This document shows, one piece after another, positions 17,312-27,300 of a DNA stretch of 64,000 bases. The notes beneath the pieces are model-generated. The model ran no database searches and had not been told where the DNA came from. It worked only from the letters and a program-made list of their open reading frames with translations. The stretch is taken from positions 51,745 to 115,744 of the forward strand of contig JAJDEH010000009.1 of assembly GCA_029259935.1 (NCBI GenBank), read 5' to 3'. How positions within the stretch are numbered: position 1 is the stretch's first letter; each line of letters opens with the position of its first letter. The DNA is from Planctomycetota bacterium. GTDB lineage: Bacteria > Planctomycetota > Planctomycetia > Pirellulales > Pirellulaceae. The translations under genes and the position numbers were made by a program.

Positions 17312-18259
17312 CTAGCGCATCGGAACCGGGACGGCACCGCCGGTAATGGCACCAGACACGCCACCAGAGCCTCGCCCTCCTCTACTCCGCGCTTTATACC
17401 AAGTTGCCAACTCGCTACGGCTGATCGCGCCATCGTCATCCTGGTCGGCCGAGGCGTCGAGGTTCGGCAGACCCGAACCGGACCACTCTTTCGCGCCCAG
17501 CTTGCCGTCACGATCTTCGTCAAAACGAATGATAAGGGCGTCGGTGAAGCGGCGGATAGCGCCCGAGGAGGTTGACGAACGCGAGCCTCGCCGGCTGGCA
17601 AAGTCACGCATCAGCGCCTCGCGACGCGCGGATTCCGAATTTGCGTTGGACCGGCGGCAGATGCTGCTGAGGCTTTCCGCGACCGCGATGCGAACTTCCG
17701 GATTCTCATTCTTCAACAGCGGGGTCAAATCTGAAATCGCGTCAATGGCGTCCGTGCCGATGCTTTGCAGCGTGTGAATCACGAGCATCTGAAGGTTCTC
17801 ATCTTCCAGAGCCTGAGTGAGATGGGGGACGGCCTCCTTCCCCAATTTTCCGAGATCTTCGGCGGCCCGCAGGGCGATCGTTTCATTCTCGTCTTGGACC
17901 GCTGACAACAGAATCGCCACTTTTTCGGCGCCGTCGGAAATGGCCCGTGAAAGCGTTTCATAAGCCGCATTGCGCACGGTGACATCGTCATCTTTCACAC
18001 CGGCCGCCACGGCGCGGGCCAGCGACGGCGTTTCCCTACCGATTGTTCCCAACGCGCCAAAGGCGGTTCGCCTGACGTTCGGATCTTGGTCGCGAGTTAA
18101 ACGGATCAGTGCCTCGATCGCCTGCACGTGGGACGCTGGCAACTGGTTTTCCGTTTTCTCGGAAGTGCCAGCCCGCGCCGGATCCACTGCATCGTCCGCC
18201 TTGGCGGGGCATGCGGCGAACACTATCACCCAACCGGCTATCAAGATAGATCGTGCCAT
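17312..18259 (-). CDS. Secreted HEAT-repeat protein with C-terminal EF-hands
   Basis: 315 aa. Signal peptide MARSILIAGWVIVFAACPAKA, then HEAT/PBS-type repeats (LTRDQDPNVRRTAFGALGTIG, VKDDDVTVRNAAYETLSRAI, DENETIALRAAEDLGKLG, ENPEVRIAVAESL), and near the C-terminus two EF-hand loops, DEDRDGKLGAKEW and DQDDDGAISRSE. HEAT plus EF-hand points to a calcium-responsive protein-binding scaffold outside the cytoplasm. It converges on the EF-hand gene at 16210, so three neighbouring secreted genes cluster here. Confidence 0.82.
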   Translation of the reverse strand: MARSILIAGWVIVFAACPAKADDAVDPARAGTSEKTENQLPASHVQAIEALIRLTRDQDPNVRRTAFGALGTIGRETPSLARAVAAGVKDDDVTVRNAAYETLSRAISDGAEKVAILLSAVQDENETIALRAAEDLGKLGKEAVPHLTQALEDENLQMLVIHTLQSIGTDAIDAISDLTPLLKNENPEVRIAVAESLSSICRRSNANSESARREALMRDFASRRGSRSSTSSGAIRRFTDALIIRFDEDRDGKLGAKEWSGSGLPNLDASADQDDDGAISRSELATWYKARSRGGRGSGGVSGAITGGAVPVPMR

Positions 18260-18574
18260 GACTGGTCCTTCCGAAATGGATGCCTACCGCTGGAACGAGC
18301 GCCAACGTTTTCTTCAGTATAGGCGTTTGGTGGCTCGAAATCTAACGAGACAGGGCCTTGAACTCTTTGCCAGCCACGGCTCGGTCGTGATTGCCCGCCG
18401 GCGTCGTGCGACGGAACTTGACTCTAGATCGAAAAGTTTTTGGTTTTTGAGTGATCGGATTGGGAAAGATGGTCGAAAGTGTAACCACGCCCACATAGTT
18501 TTCTCAAGATTCCGTCGAAATTCACTCTTAGACATAGGAAACAAACTTGCTGGGCTCATTGTAAAGGGATTGGC
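18260..18574. other. Intergenic, divergent promoter region
   Basis: 315 bp between the HEAT/EF-hand gene (minus) and the small lipoprotein gene (plus). It should hold both promoters, and an AAAGGGA ribosome-binding site lies at 18563. No further feature is evident. Confidence 0.45.
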
Positions 18575-18709
18575 GTGAGATTCACCAAAACGATGCGTTG
18601 GATGATAGCGTTGCTGCTGTTGACGATTTCCATGACTGCTGGCGGATGCGCGACGTTGGGCGACTCAACCGCGTCTGGCGAGGGTGCCGGTAGTTGCGGC
18701 TTTGGCTGA
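18575..18709 (+). CDS. Small putative lipoprotein (44 aa)
   Basis: Starts GTG at 18575 with AAAGGGA 6 nt before, or ATG at 18593. The peptide has a basic start (RFTKTMRWM), a hydrophobic stretch IALLLLTISM and a lipobox TAGGC with Cys25, then a 20-residue Gly/Ser-rich tail ending SCGFG. This layout matches a lipoprotein with a very short mature part, common in planctomycetes. Function unknown. It lies alone, with 395 bp of apparently empty DNA after it. Confidence 0.5.
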   Translation: MRFTKTMRWMIALLLLTISMTAGGCATLGDSTASGEGAGSCGFG

Positions 18710-19104
18710 CGCCACTAATCGTGTATCGTGCATGCACTTATCGATAAGACGGGCATTTTTGGCAACCGGTCATCATGCTTGCCGGAGCGTGATGGAATGC
18801 TGACAATTGGCGTTCCAAGATCCGCGTTCTGGCGGACATGACTCCACGCGAGTTGCCCTTCGCGACACGCGGGCTCATCTTGCGTGGGATCGCAACTGCC
18901 CTCGAAACTCCAGCGGATCGCCGGGGACGTCCGGCCCCGCTACCTCTGGCCGTTCGCATGCGGCAATCAACGATGGCCGCCATGGCTCGCTGGACGCGGT
19001 CTCGCTGTGGACTAACGTGAACGGATCGCTACTTGTGGGGGAATCGCCGCTTGGTTACGCTCCACGTAATCGCTCCCCCTTACGTTCACGACAGGTCCTA
19101 CCCG
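18710..19104. other. Intergenic, no gene seen
   Basis: 395 bp before the Ldh-family gene. Short frames are present but show no homology or signal. A weak inverted repeat around TTATCGATAA at 18739-18748 is the only structure noticed. Confidence 0.45.
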
Positions 19105-20175
19105 ATGAAGTTTCACCACGAACGCCTCGCTTCGCTGATCTCCGCCATCTTTGCCTCTTCAGGTTGTAATGCCCAAGAATCCGACGCGATCGCCGACCAC
19201 CTGGTAAAGGCGAACCTGGCGGGGCACGATTCCCATGGAGTCATCCGCGCGCCGATTTACATTCAGTGGATGTCCGACGAGAAAGTGTTTGCCAATCGCG
19301 ACATGGAAGTGATCATCGATTCGCCCACGATGGCCTTGATCGACGGTCAAATGGGTTTCGGACAGTGGATTGGCAAACAGGCGACGCAACTGGGCATCGA
19401 CAAATGCCGCGACCAAGGCGTGGCCGTGATCGCTCTGCGAAATAGCGGCCACTTGGGCCGCATCGGCCATTGGTCGGAGATGGCCGCCGACGCGAATCTG
19501 GTCGCCTTGAACTTCGTCAACACAAGCGGCCTGGGAATGCACGTGGTGCCGGCTGGCGGCAAAGACAAACGGCTGTCGATCAATCCTATTTCGGTCGCTT
19601 TTCCGGTCGAGGGTCGGAGCCCCGTCGTACTCGACTTCGCGGCCGCGGCGACGGCCGAAGGAAAGCTGAAGGTCGCTCGCAACAAGGGCGTCCGGGTTCC
19701 TGAAGGGTGGATCGTCGATGCCGACGGAAACCCCACTACCGACCCCAACGAATTTTACGGTCCGGTTGCCGGTGAGATAGCCGGATCAATACTGCCCCTC
19801 GCCGGCCACAAAGGATACGGCCTGGGCTTCATGGCGGAACTGTTGGCCGGCGCGTTGACGGGTGGCGGCGCAAGTTCCGCGGGAAAGACTAGGTTGGAAC
19901 AAAACATGTTGTCGATCCTGGTTGACCCGCTCAAGCTTCAAGCCGGCGGCGATTTGTTTGCCGAAGCACGGCGCTATGTGGATTTCGTAAAAAGCTCCGA
20001 GCCGTCCGAGCCGGGCGGCCAAGTGCTGGCTCCCGGCGACATTGAAGACCGAAATCGCCAAGAGCGAATCGCGAACGGCGTGGAACTCGATGAAATCAGT
20101 TGGGGCCAGCTAAAAGAAACCGCCGCCGCCTGCGGTGTGTCGCCCGAACTGGCCGATGCCGCGATATTGAGTTGA
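19105..20175 (+). CDS. Ldh family (malate/L-lactate/ureidoglycolate-type) oxidoreductase
   Basis: 356 aa. ATG at 19105 (MKFHHERLASLI); the upstream open frame is not family-like. The N-terminal motif LAGHDSHGVIRAP contains the DSHG catalytic His of the family, followed by ALRNSGHLGRIGHWSE and a C-terminal half with VLDFAAAATAEGK and GYGLGFMAELLAGALTGGG. NAD(P)-dependent 2-oxoacid reductase fold distinct from Rossmann enzymes. The substrate (malate, lactate, sulfolactate, ureidoglycolate) cannot be decided. Convergent with the sulfatase gene, 21 bp apart, so sulfonate/sulfate-ester use is possible but not shown. Confidence 0.88.
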   Translation: MKFHHERLASLISAIFASSGCNAQESDAIADHLVKANLAGHDSHGVIRAPIYIQWMSDEKVFANRDMEVIIDSPTMALIDGQMGFGQWIGKQATQLGIDKCRDQGVAVIALRNSGHLGRIGHWSEMAADANLVALNFVNTSGLGMHVVPAGGKDKRLSINPISVAFPVEGRSPVVLDFAAAATAEGKLKVARNKGVRVPEGWIVDADGNPTTDPNEFYGPVAGEIAGSILPLAGHKGYGLGFMAELLAGALTGGGASSAGKTRLEQNMLSILVDPLKLQAGGDLFAEARRYVDFVKSSEPSEPGGQVLAPGDIEDRNRQERIANGVELDEISWGQLKETAAACGVSPELADAAILS

Positions 20176-20196
20176 ATAGAATGGTCGTCAACAGCA

Positions 20197-21768
20197 CTAC
20201 TCACGCGCCTTCGAAACAGGGGCGCTGCGACCGGAACTCTTGAATTGCTCTAGTTTGTCGTGAAGTTCGCGGACGATCTCGGGATGCTCTTGATAAAGAT
20301 TCGTGGTCTCGCCGGGATCGTCTTCGAGGTTGAATAACTGACCAGGCGCATCGGGCGCGGTGTTCGGCAATTTGAAGGCGGCCAGGAAGTCCCGCGTCTC
20401 GTAGTTGTTGCCCCCCGAATCCGTGTGATTGAGATACTTCCAAGGGCCGCGCCGGATCGCTAGCTTTCGGTTGCCGGCAAAGCCCTGGTGCATCACGTAC
20501 TTTCGAATCGGACCTTGGTCTTGTCCCAAAAGCGCTGGCAGCATGTTGAAGCTGTCCTCGCCGGCATCGGGCGGAAGTTCGGTCTGGACGATGGCCGCGA
20601 CCGTGGCCATGACGTCCGTCAAGCAGAGTGTTTGGAATGACGTGGAGCCACGTTCGATCTTTCCTGGCCAGCGAACGACGAAGGGTACTCGATGGCCGCC
20701 TTCCCAGTTGTCTCGCTTCATGCCGCGCCACGGCCGGGCTCCGTCGTGCCGGTGGTCCTGCCGCATGTAGTAGACGCTGGTAACTTCCGGGCCGTTGTCG
20801 CTGGAAAACATCACGATTGTATCCTCCGCCAACCCCAATCGCTGCAGCGTTCCCATCAGTTCGCCCACAATGTAGTCCAGTTCAAAAATGAAATCGCCGT
20901 GCGGCCCCGACTTGGTCTTGCCTTTGAATGCACGTCCCGGGAACGACGGTAAATGCACGGCTTGCGTTGCATGGTACAGGAAGAACGATTTTTTTGGTGA
21001 TTGTTTGACATGCTGTTCCAGGAAGGCTTTGCTCTTTTCCAGAAACAGCAAGTCGACTTCCTCCAGGTCGAAATCAGGCGCGACCAGCCCCGGCCGGTTG
21101 TCGCGCGAGTACGGATGTTTAGGCAGGTTCGACTTGTCGAGTACTCCATTCGGCGGCACGGGAACTCGGTCGCCGTCGATGAATGCGTACAGCCAATCGG
21201 TCGTCGGGCAACTGGCCGTTCCAAAGAAGCGGTCGAACCCGCGATGGATCGGCGCGCCGCTGATTGGGCGTGAATAGTCAATACGTTTGACCGCCGCCAA
21301 GCCGTCCTTGTTGATGGGCTGGCCATCTTGATCGTGGAACGTCATGCCCACATGCCATTTGCCAAAGCAGGCTGTTGTATAGCCCTTGTCTTGCAACATC
21401 CCGGGAAGCGTCAGACGGTCTTCTTCAATCAGATTCGGACCGCCAACACCGGTAAAGACGCGGCCTTGCGTGGGCGTTCGAAAAGCCATGCGGCCCGTCA
21501 ACAGACTGTATCGGCTGGGTGTGCAAACCGTCGCCGGGCTGTGAGCATCGCGAAACAACATGCCTTGCGATGCCAAGCGGTCGATGTTGGGCGTGGGAAT
21601 GTTCGATTCGTCGTTGTAGCAACCAACGTCCCCATAGCCGAGGTCGTCCGCCAAGATGATGAGAACGTTCGGCAGTTTCTCGCCCGCCGGCGCCGCAACG
21701 GCCAGCGTGGCGATGACCGTCATTGTGAAAACACAAACAGGCGAACAATTGGCAAGGTTCTTGAACAT
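20197..21768 (-). CDS. Secreted sulfatase
   Basis: 523 aa with signal peptide (VCVFTMTVIATLAVAAPAG). The type I sulfatase signature CTPSRYSLLTGR carries Cys82, the residue converted to formylglycine, and metal ligands are visible in ILADDLGYGD at 38-47. Further family motifs: HWHVGM-like KWHVGMTFH, SDNGPE and KRDNWEGGHRVP. ATG at 21768 gives the signal peptide directly; an upstream ATG at 21876 adds a non-homologous leader. Probably removes sulfate from algal polysaccharide or glycosaminoglycan. A maturation enzyme must be encoded elsewhere. Confidence 0.92.
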   Translation of the reverse strand: MFKNLANCSPVCVFTMTVIATLAVAAPAGEKLPNVLIILADDLGYGDVGCYNDESNIPTPNIDRLASQGMLFRDAHSPATVCTPSRYSLLTGRMAFRTPTQGRVFTGVGGPNLIEEDRLTLPGMLQDKGYTTACFGKWHVGMTFHDQDGQPINKDGLAAVKRIDYSRPISGAPIHRGFDRFFGTASCPTTDWLYAFIDGDRVPVPPNGVLDKSNLPKHPYSRDNRPGLVAPDFDLEEVDLLFLEKSKAFLEQHVKQSPKKSFFLYHATQAVHLPSFPGRAFKGKTKSGPHGDFIFELDYIVGELMGTLQRLGLAEDTIVMFSSDNGPEVTSVYYMRQDHRHDGARPWRGMKRDNWEGGHRVPFVVRWPGKIERGSTSFQTLCLTDVMATVAAIVQTELPPDAGEDSFNMLPALLGQDQGPIRKYVMHQGFAGNRKLAIRRGPWKYLNHTDSGGNNYETRDFLAAFKLPNTAPDAPGQLFNLEDDPGETTNLYQEHPEIVRELHDKLEQFKSSGRSAPVSKARE

Positions 21769-22093
21769 CGGGGACTCTTCGCTACTGGGCCGCGGTCGGT
21801 AGTATGGAAAGTGCAAGTATACCGTAGCCGGATTGAAATCTCCGCTGGCGCCCATCCTGGAGACCGGCTCTGGCAAGCTAAAACAGGTGGGTTCCAGCCA
21901 CGGGCGGCGTCAAGACGCGTCCCACCGCCGCGATTTGGGACCGAGAGAAACTTATGGCCCTGGCTGGGGTTAGATGAATATGGCCAATGCCCGTCGCGGC
22001 CCTAAGTGGGCCGGGCGGCCTTTCTGGCCGTAGCCGCTTGTTTTGCTTACATTTAGGTTGTGTAACACCTGGCGGCGTCGTGATATTTAGACG
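21769..22093. other. Intergenic, divergent promoter region with hairpins
   Basis: 325 bp between the sulfatase and the ECF sigma gene. Two adjacent GC hairpins lie around 22000-22033 (GGCC...GGCC types). Promoters for both flanking genes are expected; none could be defined with confidence. Confidence 0.45.
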
Positions 22094-22777
22094 GTGGGGA
22101 TTAGTTTGTCCATCAGTGAAGAGGCAGCGCCTAAAGCGCGAGACTACGAGCTTACGGACCCCGACGTAAGGCTGATGCTGCAGGTGCGCGACGACGATGC
22201 GGCGGCGTTCGAGGAATTGGTAATGCGTTATCAAGGCCGGCTGATTACGGTCCTTGAGCATTTAGTGCGTGGCCGCGATGTCGCCGAAGATTTGGCTCAA
22301 GACGTCTTTCTGCGCGTGTATCGCGCTCGGAAGACTTATGTGCCGGGCGCGAAATTCTCGACGTGGCTGTTCACCATTGCCAACAACGTGGCGAACAATG
22401 CCTTGCGAGGATTTTCGCGCCGCAAGGAAGTCAGCGTCACCACCCAACGAAACGACAGCAGCGCCCATTCGCTGGAACAGATGGCCAAGGCCGCGAGCGC
22501 TTTGATGCCGGCGCGGCAATTGGATCAGTTGGAAATGTCGGAAGTGGTTCGCCAAGCGATCGAAACACTGAACGAACGTCAAAGGATGGCCTTGTTGCTG
22601 TCGAAGTTTGAAGGGATGAGCTATGTCGACATCGCGGCCACGATGGGCTTGTCGACGCATGCCGTCAAGTCGCTGCTGTCGCGAGCACGGGCCAGCCTGA
22701 AGATTATTTTAGAACCTTACATGGACGCCGGAGCGCACCCTTTCGCGGGTGACAACGGAAATTCACGACCAGACTAG
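22094..22777 (+). CDS. ECF-type RNA polymerase sigma factor
   Basis: 227 aa. Sigma region 2: FEELVMRYQGRLITVLEHLVRGRDVAEDLAQDVFLRVYRARKTY with FSTWLFTIANNVANNALR. Region 4: LNERQRMALLLSKFEGMSYVDIAATMGLSTHAVKSLLSRARASLK. The start is GTG at 22094. The next gene encodes a membrane protein of anti-sigma type and the third overlaps it, so this is a sigma/anti-sigma operon, probably autoregulated and responding to an envelope signal. Confidence 0.92.
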   Translation: MGISLSISEEAAPKARDYELTDPDVRLMLQVRDDDAAAFEELVMRYQGRLITVLEHLVRGRDVAEDLAQDVFLRVYRARKTYVPGAKFSTWLFTIANNVANNALRGFSRRKEVSVTTQRNDSSAHSLEQMAKAASALMPARQLDQLEMSEVVRQAIETLNERQRMALLLSKFEGMSYVDIAATMGLSTHAVKSLLSRARASLKIILEPYMDAGAHPFAGDNGNSRPD

Positions 22778-22798
22778 ATTCATACATCAACAAGTCTC

Positions 22799-23317
22799 AT
22801 GACCGAAGCAAAACAGAACACCGACGACGCGGCGGGCGATCCGGCTGAAGAAGAACTGGTCGCCTACTTGGACGGAGAACTAGACGACGCGGAAAGCCAG
22901 CGCATCGAACGGCGACTGGGGGAAGATCCGCATTATCGTTCCCGGCTGCAGGGGATGCAGCAGACTTGGGACCTGCTGGACCTGCTGCCGCGGGCGCATT
23001 TGGACCAGTCGTTTACCAAGAGTACCATCGAGATGGTGGCTCTGAAGGCCACGGCGGAAACGAAACGGGGCGCGGCCTGGCGAACGCGGGCGGCACTGGC
23101 CTGGGGCGGAGGCGCGGCTTGCTTGGTGGTGGCGGGACTGCTGGGATACTCCGCCACGCGGGCCTGGCTGACGTCGGCGGATCGACAGTTGGTTCGAGAC
23201 CTGCCCGTCATCGAAAATATGGATCTGTACTATCACATCGACGACATCGAATTCCTCAGAGACCTCGACCAAGAGGGGTTGTTCGCCGAGGGGGAGAACA
23301 AGGAAGATGCGATTTGA
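22799..23317 (+). CDS. Membrane anti-sigma factor-like protein
   Basis: 172 aa. The N-terminal EEELVAYLDGELDDAESQRIERRLGEDP is the classical anti-sigma start, but the zinc-binding HxxxCxxC is missing, so binding must be zinc-independent. Membrane helix WGGGAACLVVAGLLGYSATRAW near residues 101-122, followed by a 50-residue outer domain rich in Asp/Glu with DLYYHIDDIEFLRDLD. Starts 21 bp after the sigma factor and overlaps the next gene by 11 bp. Expected to sequester the sigma factor at 22094. Confidence 0.8.
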   Translation: MTEAKQNTDDAAGDPAEEELVAYLDGELDDAESQRIERRLGEDPHYRSRLQGMQQTWDLLDLLPRAHLDQSFTKSTIEMVALKATAETKRGAAWRTRAALAWGGGAACLVVAGLLGYSATRAWLTSADRQLVRDLPVIENMDLYYHIDDIEFLRDLDQEGLFAEGENKEDAI

Positions 23318-24281
23318 AGTGACCATCATTACCTGTGGTTTGCTGTTGACCGGCGCGGCCGTCGGCGTGGCTCAGGATAGCTCCGCGCCCAAGGGAACGG
23401 AGCACGCCGTCTCGCTGACCACGGAAGACAGGACCGAATTGCTGCGATTAAAAAAGCGGTTCGACAAACTTTCGGAAGGCGAACGCGAGCGGTTGCGCAA
23501 GCTTCACCAACAAATCACGCGCGATCCAAAGTCCGAGCAACTGCGGCGGACGCTGCAGCGTTACAACCAGTGGCTGCAAACCCTGGATCCGGTCTTGCAG
23601 GCCGAACTTCAGGGACTTTCGTCGAAGGAACGGATCGCGAGAATTCGTGAACTTCGCAAACGCGATGAAGAACGAATTACGCCCGAGATCGAAGGGCTCG
23701 AACTGCCACGCTCGGACCTTGTGAAGATCCGCAGTTGGATGATGAGCATCTATTTGGCCAGCAACCAAGCGGAAATCATTTCTTGGATGCCGCCCCAGTT
23801 TCAAAAAATGTACCGAGGCACCAAGGACAGCAAGCGGCGCAGATTCTTGCTGCATGCGGCCCTCGCGCTGCGTCCCAATCATCGTGAACTGCCGCTGCCA
23901 GAGCCGGCGGAATCCAGCGTCTTGATGCGCCGGCTTTCTCCGCAAGGCCGGGAGGTGCTGGGATCCGAGTCTGATTTAAAGCCCAAGCTAGCTCGCTGGT
24001 TTGAACGAACTTTGCTGCTGCGGCAGCAATCGGAAGTGTCCGAGCGGGCGCTGCGCAAGTTCTATGAGAAGAACCTAAGCGATGAACAGCGACAGCAGCT
24101 TGACGATTTGCCACTTGAGGAACACAAGCGTCGGCTGAAGCGGTTATACCTGATCCACTTCGTCATGCGGCGGGCCCAAGTAGCGACCAACCAGGAAGGC
24201 GGGCGAGACAAGCGCCCGCCGAATCGTGAACGCCCGACACCCGAACGGCGGCGAACTGAATCGAACAAGCCAAAACGCTAA
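23307..24281 (+). CDS. Secreted protein of sigma operon (DUF3106-like)
   Basis: 324 aa. Signal peptide with FEVTIITCGLLLTGAAVGVAQ, then charged helices containing LSEGERERLRKLHQQI, LSSKERIARIRELRKRDEERI and LSDEQRQQLDDLPLEEHKRRLKRLY, a repeated pattern like DUF3106. The C-terminus is strongly basic. It overlaps the anti-sigma gene by 11 bp, so it is translationally coupled and may be the sensor or negative partner outside the membrane. This third role is inferred from gene order. Confidence 0.7.
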   Translation: MRFEVTIITCGLLLTGAAVGVAQDSSAPKGTEHAVSLTTEDRTELLRLKKRFDKLSEGERERLRKLHQQITRDPKSEQLRRTLQRYNQWLQTLDPVLQAELQGLSSKERIARIRELRKRDEERITPEIEGLELPRSDLVKIRSWMMSIYLASNQAEIISWMPPQFQKMYRGTKDSKRRRFLLHAALALRPNHRELPLPEPAESSVLMRRLSPQGREVLGSESDLKPKLARWFERTLLLRQQSEVSERALRKFYEKNLSDEQRQQLDDLPLEEHKRRLKRLYLIHFVMRRAQVATNQEGGRDKRPPNRERPTPERRRTESNKPKR

Positions 24282-24323
24282 CAATCCGTGGGATTGGCGT
24301 TGATCTGAGGAGTTTGCACGGAT

Positions 24324-27300
24324 TCAGTTGGCGTCCCGCTTGGCAAGCTGATCGGCAACCCACTTGAGCCAATCGTGGGAGGGCGGGCCGTAGGGGCGAA
24401 ACTTCTCCGTTTGGCCAAGCTCTTCGTCGTAGAGCATGGCACGGTGGACGCCCAACCGGCTGGCGGCCGGGCTATCCATCAAATTGCTGGAATCGCTGGC
24501 TCCCATTTGGAACAAGATCCGCAATTCAAGGTCGTTCATGTTTTGGCGTTCGATCCAGCGATTCAAATTGTTGTATGAGTCGCACCAGATTATCGCGTGG
24601 ATGCCAACCGTCGGTCCCTCGCGCAAGATCGTACTAAACAGCTTGTCGGCACTGGCGGGCGCATCTTCGTCGAAACCAGAAAAACTATACTCGTCCGATT
24701 TGCGCAGATCGCGAAAACGGGAAAGGTTGTGCAGGACGACAAAAATCGGGTCGGCAACCGCTTCGCTATCTTGAAGCCGGCGGTCCACTTCTTCCGCCAG
24801 GCGTGCCATCAGCTTGGAGAGTTGCTTGGGCGAAACCAGTTCGGCATCGATGGAAGTCTGATGCGTGAAGCGGCTCCAGAAATCAGAATCGGGCGATTCG
24901 GGCCGAATTCCGTCGCAAATGTAATAGCGGCGCAGGTTGGATGTACTTGCCGCGTCTGGCGGAAGCTGCGCGGCGAGACTGACCAGGCAGTTGCCCAGGA
25001 TTCCCATGGCCATTTCTTCTTGCTGTCCGACGATCAGCAAGTTACTACCGCTTTGTCGCCGAAATGAAACGCACGTCGGATCCTTGATGGCCACGGCCGA
25101 GCCGAGCCAAGCCATCGGCAGGGAACCTTTGGCCTTCGTCGGCTTCGATTGCAAGGCCTTTCGCAAAAGCCGATTCTCGCCCGGGTCGGCGGCCACGTTG
25201 CCTTCGAAGACGATCGGTGGATCGGCGTTTCGGCCCCGCTGTTCGGCCATGCGCTGGATGTCGCGCAAACTGGCTTCGCGGTCGACGTCGGGCAGCCACA
25301 CGACTTGGAAAGGATGGTTTCCTTCCAGCATGCCGTTGGCGTCGTTGTAGATCGCCTCGCCCGGCCGGTTGAGCAGGCGAGCCGCCGTGTTGTCTTCGCT
25401 GAGGATCAAGTGCGCGTCGGTTTCGCTGCATTGCAACGCCACCCGCACCGCCATCTGGCCCAGCGTGCTGCGCGCCAACGAGTAGGCACCGGCCAAGGTT
25501 TGCGATCCCAGCAAGACATGAATTCCAAATGCGCGGCCCTGCCGGACAAGCCGGTCGAGTAACAAACCGGCCTCCTGCGAGATCTTGTCGTCGCTGACGA
25601 ACAACTCTTGAAACTCGTCGATGATTAACAGAATTCGCGGCACCACCGCATCGGGATTGGCGTCGCGAAAGGCTTTGATGTCTTGGACACCGGCCGAGCG
25701 GAACCGATCGCCCCGTTCACGCAGTTCGGCATCCAACCGCTCTAGAACGCTCATCCCAAACTCACGTTCGCTTTCGATGGCGATGACACGCGCATGGGGC
25801 AAACTGAAGCTCGCGTAAGCCTTGAACTCAACGCCCTTTTTGAAGTCGATCAAATAGAACTGAATTTCGTCTGGACTGTAATAGACGGACAAGGTCGTGA
25901 TGATGGCATGCAGCAACGTCGATTTTCCGGAACCCGTCTTTCCGGAAATCAGCACGTGTTGCGACGTACCTTTACCCAACCGCATGTATTGCAGTTTGGT
26001 GGCTCCGGCTCGTCCCAAGGGAACCTCGACTTCGGCCCGGCTGTCGCTTGACCACCACTGGTTAGGTGGAGGAATCACCGTTTTGAACGGCACTTCCACG
26101 CGGCTGGAGTCTTTGGCCAACTGGCCGACGGCCCGTACCGCCGCGGTGAAGTCGTCGTCCGCCGGACGCTGATCCAATCGCAGGGGCAAGGATGTCAGCT
26201 CCGGGTGGTCCCAGAGATAACGATCATCGTTCCAGCGCAGCGTCGCCGCGTTGGCTTCTAAATCCGCCAGATCGAAGTTCCTGGGCAGTTTCATCTTGGT
26301 ATCGGTGCTGATCAGCGTATACACGCCGCAGCGGGCACCTGTACTGGCGATGCTCACCAGCCGCCGGGCGGATTCCTCGTTGAAGTTGGCGGGGAAGTTT
26401 GCCACGACCAAAATCTGAAAGGGTTCGGCCACCTCGCCCGCTTGCTGATTGTACTCCTGAATCGATGCGAACTCATTTCGCAAGTATTTTTGGATCACGT
26501 TCTCCATATGCTCGGTCAGATCAGTCAGACGCTTGTTGATGTGCGCCGATTCGGTCCAGATTCGGCTCGTTACCAGGCGTTCGTCAAAATCGGCCAAGTG
26601 CATGAACACGGAAAAATTCTGACCCAACCCAACGGGATCCAGGATCGTGAAGCGAACCTTGCCCGGCGGCAAGGACGTGAGCAATCTCAACATGGCGTTC
26701 TGGATGGATTGAATGGCAACCTCGCGGCCTTCTCCCTCGGCCTTGAACAGGATCGAAGGACACTCCGGAAACGAAAGGACCGCCGGCAGGGAGTAGTCGG
26801 ATTCCGGCAGCGTGACCTCGCCTGGCCGCAACTTTTCACCCGCCTCGGAGGCAATGGAGACGCCAAACTGGCCGAAACGCAACGCGGACAAAGGCTGCGG
26901 CACCGGCTTCCATGTTTTCCAGTCGACGTCGTCCCAGTTCGGAAAACGCCGGTCGCAAGCGAAGTTCATCTGTTCGATTGCCTCGCGAAACCGGGTGTTC
27001 CCTTCGGTCCAGCGATCGGCCGTGTCACGCCATTGCTCTTCAAACTGAATGCGGCTGGCCGCCATCTTTTCGCGGTGCGACTTGCTGCAAGATTGGAAAG
27101 CGGTCTCGAATTCTTGTTCGAGTTGCTTCAGTTGAGGCGGGTACTTTTGCTCAAGCGACGCGGTCTGCCGATCTCGGGTGGCCGTAATCTTCTTTCTTTT
27201 TGCCTGAAAGCGGTCGGTCACTTTGCGGGCCTTGGCGTCTTGTTTGGCCTTGATGGCGCGGCGTGTTTTTGCCCAGGCGGCTTTTGCGCTGTCCAGTTCT

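Noticed and set aside
22062..22090. ECF-type promoter before the sigma gene at 22094
   Set aside because: GTAACACC is present but the following CGTC-like box is only about 6 bp away instead of about 16, so it is not a believable pair.
24282..24323. Terminator between the DUF3106-like and kinase-FtsK genes
   Set aside because: CAATCC-GTG-GGATTG is a weak 6-bp hairpin with no T-run; not enough to call.
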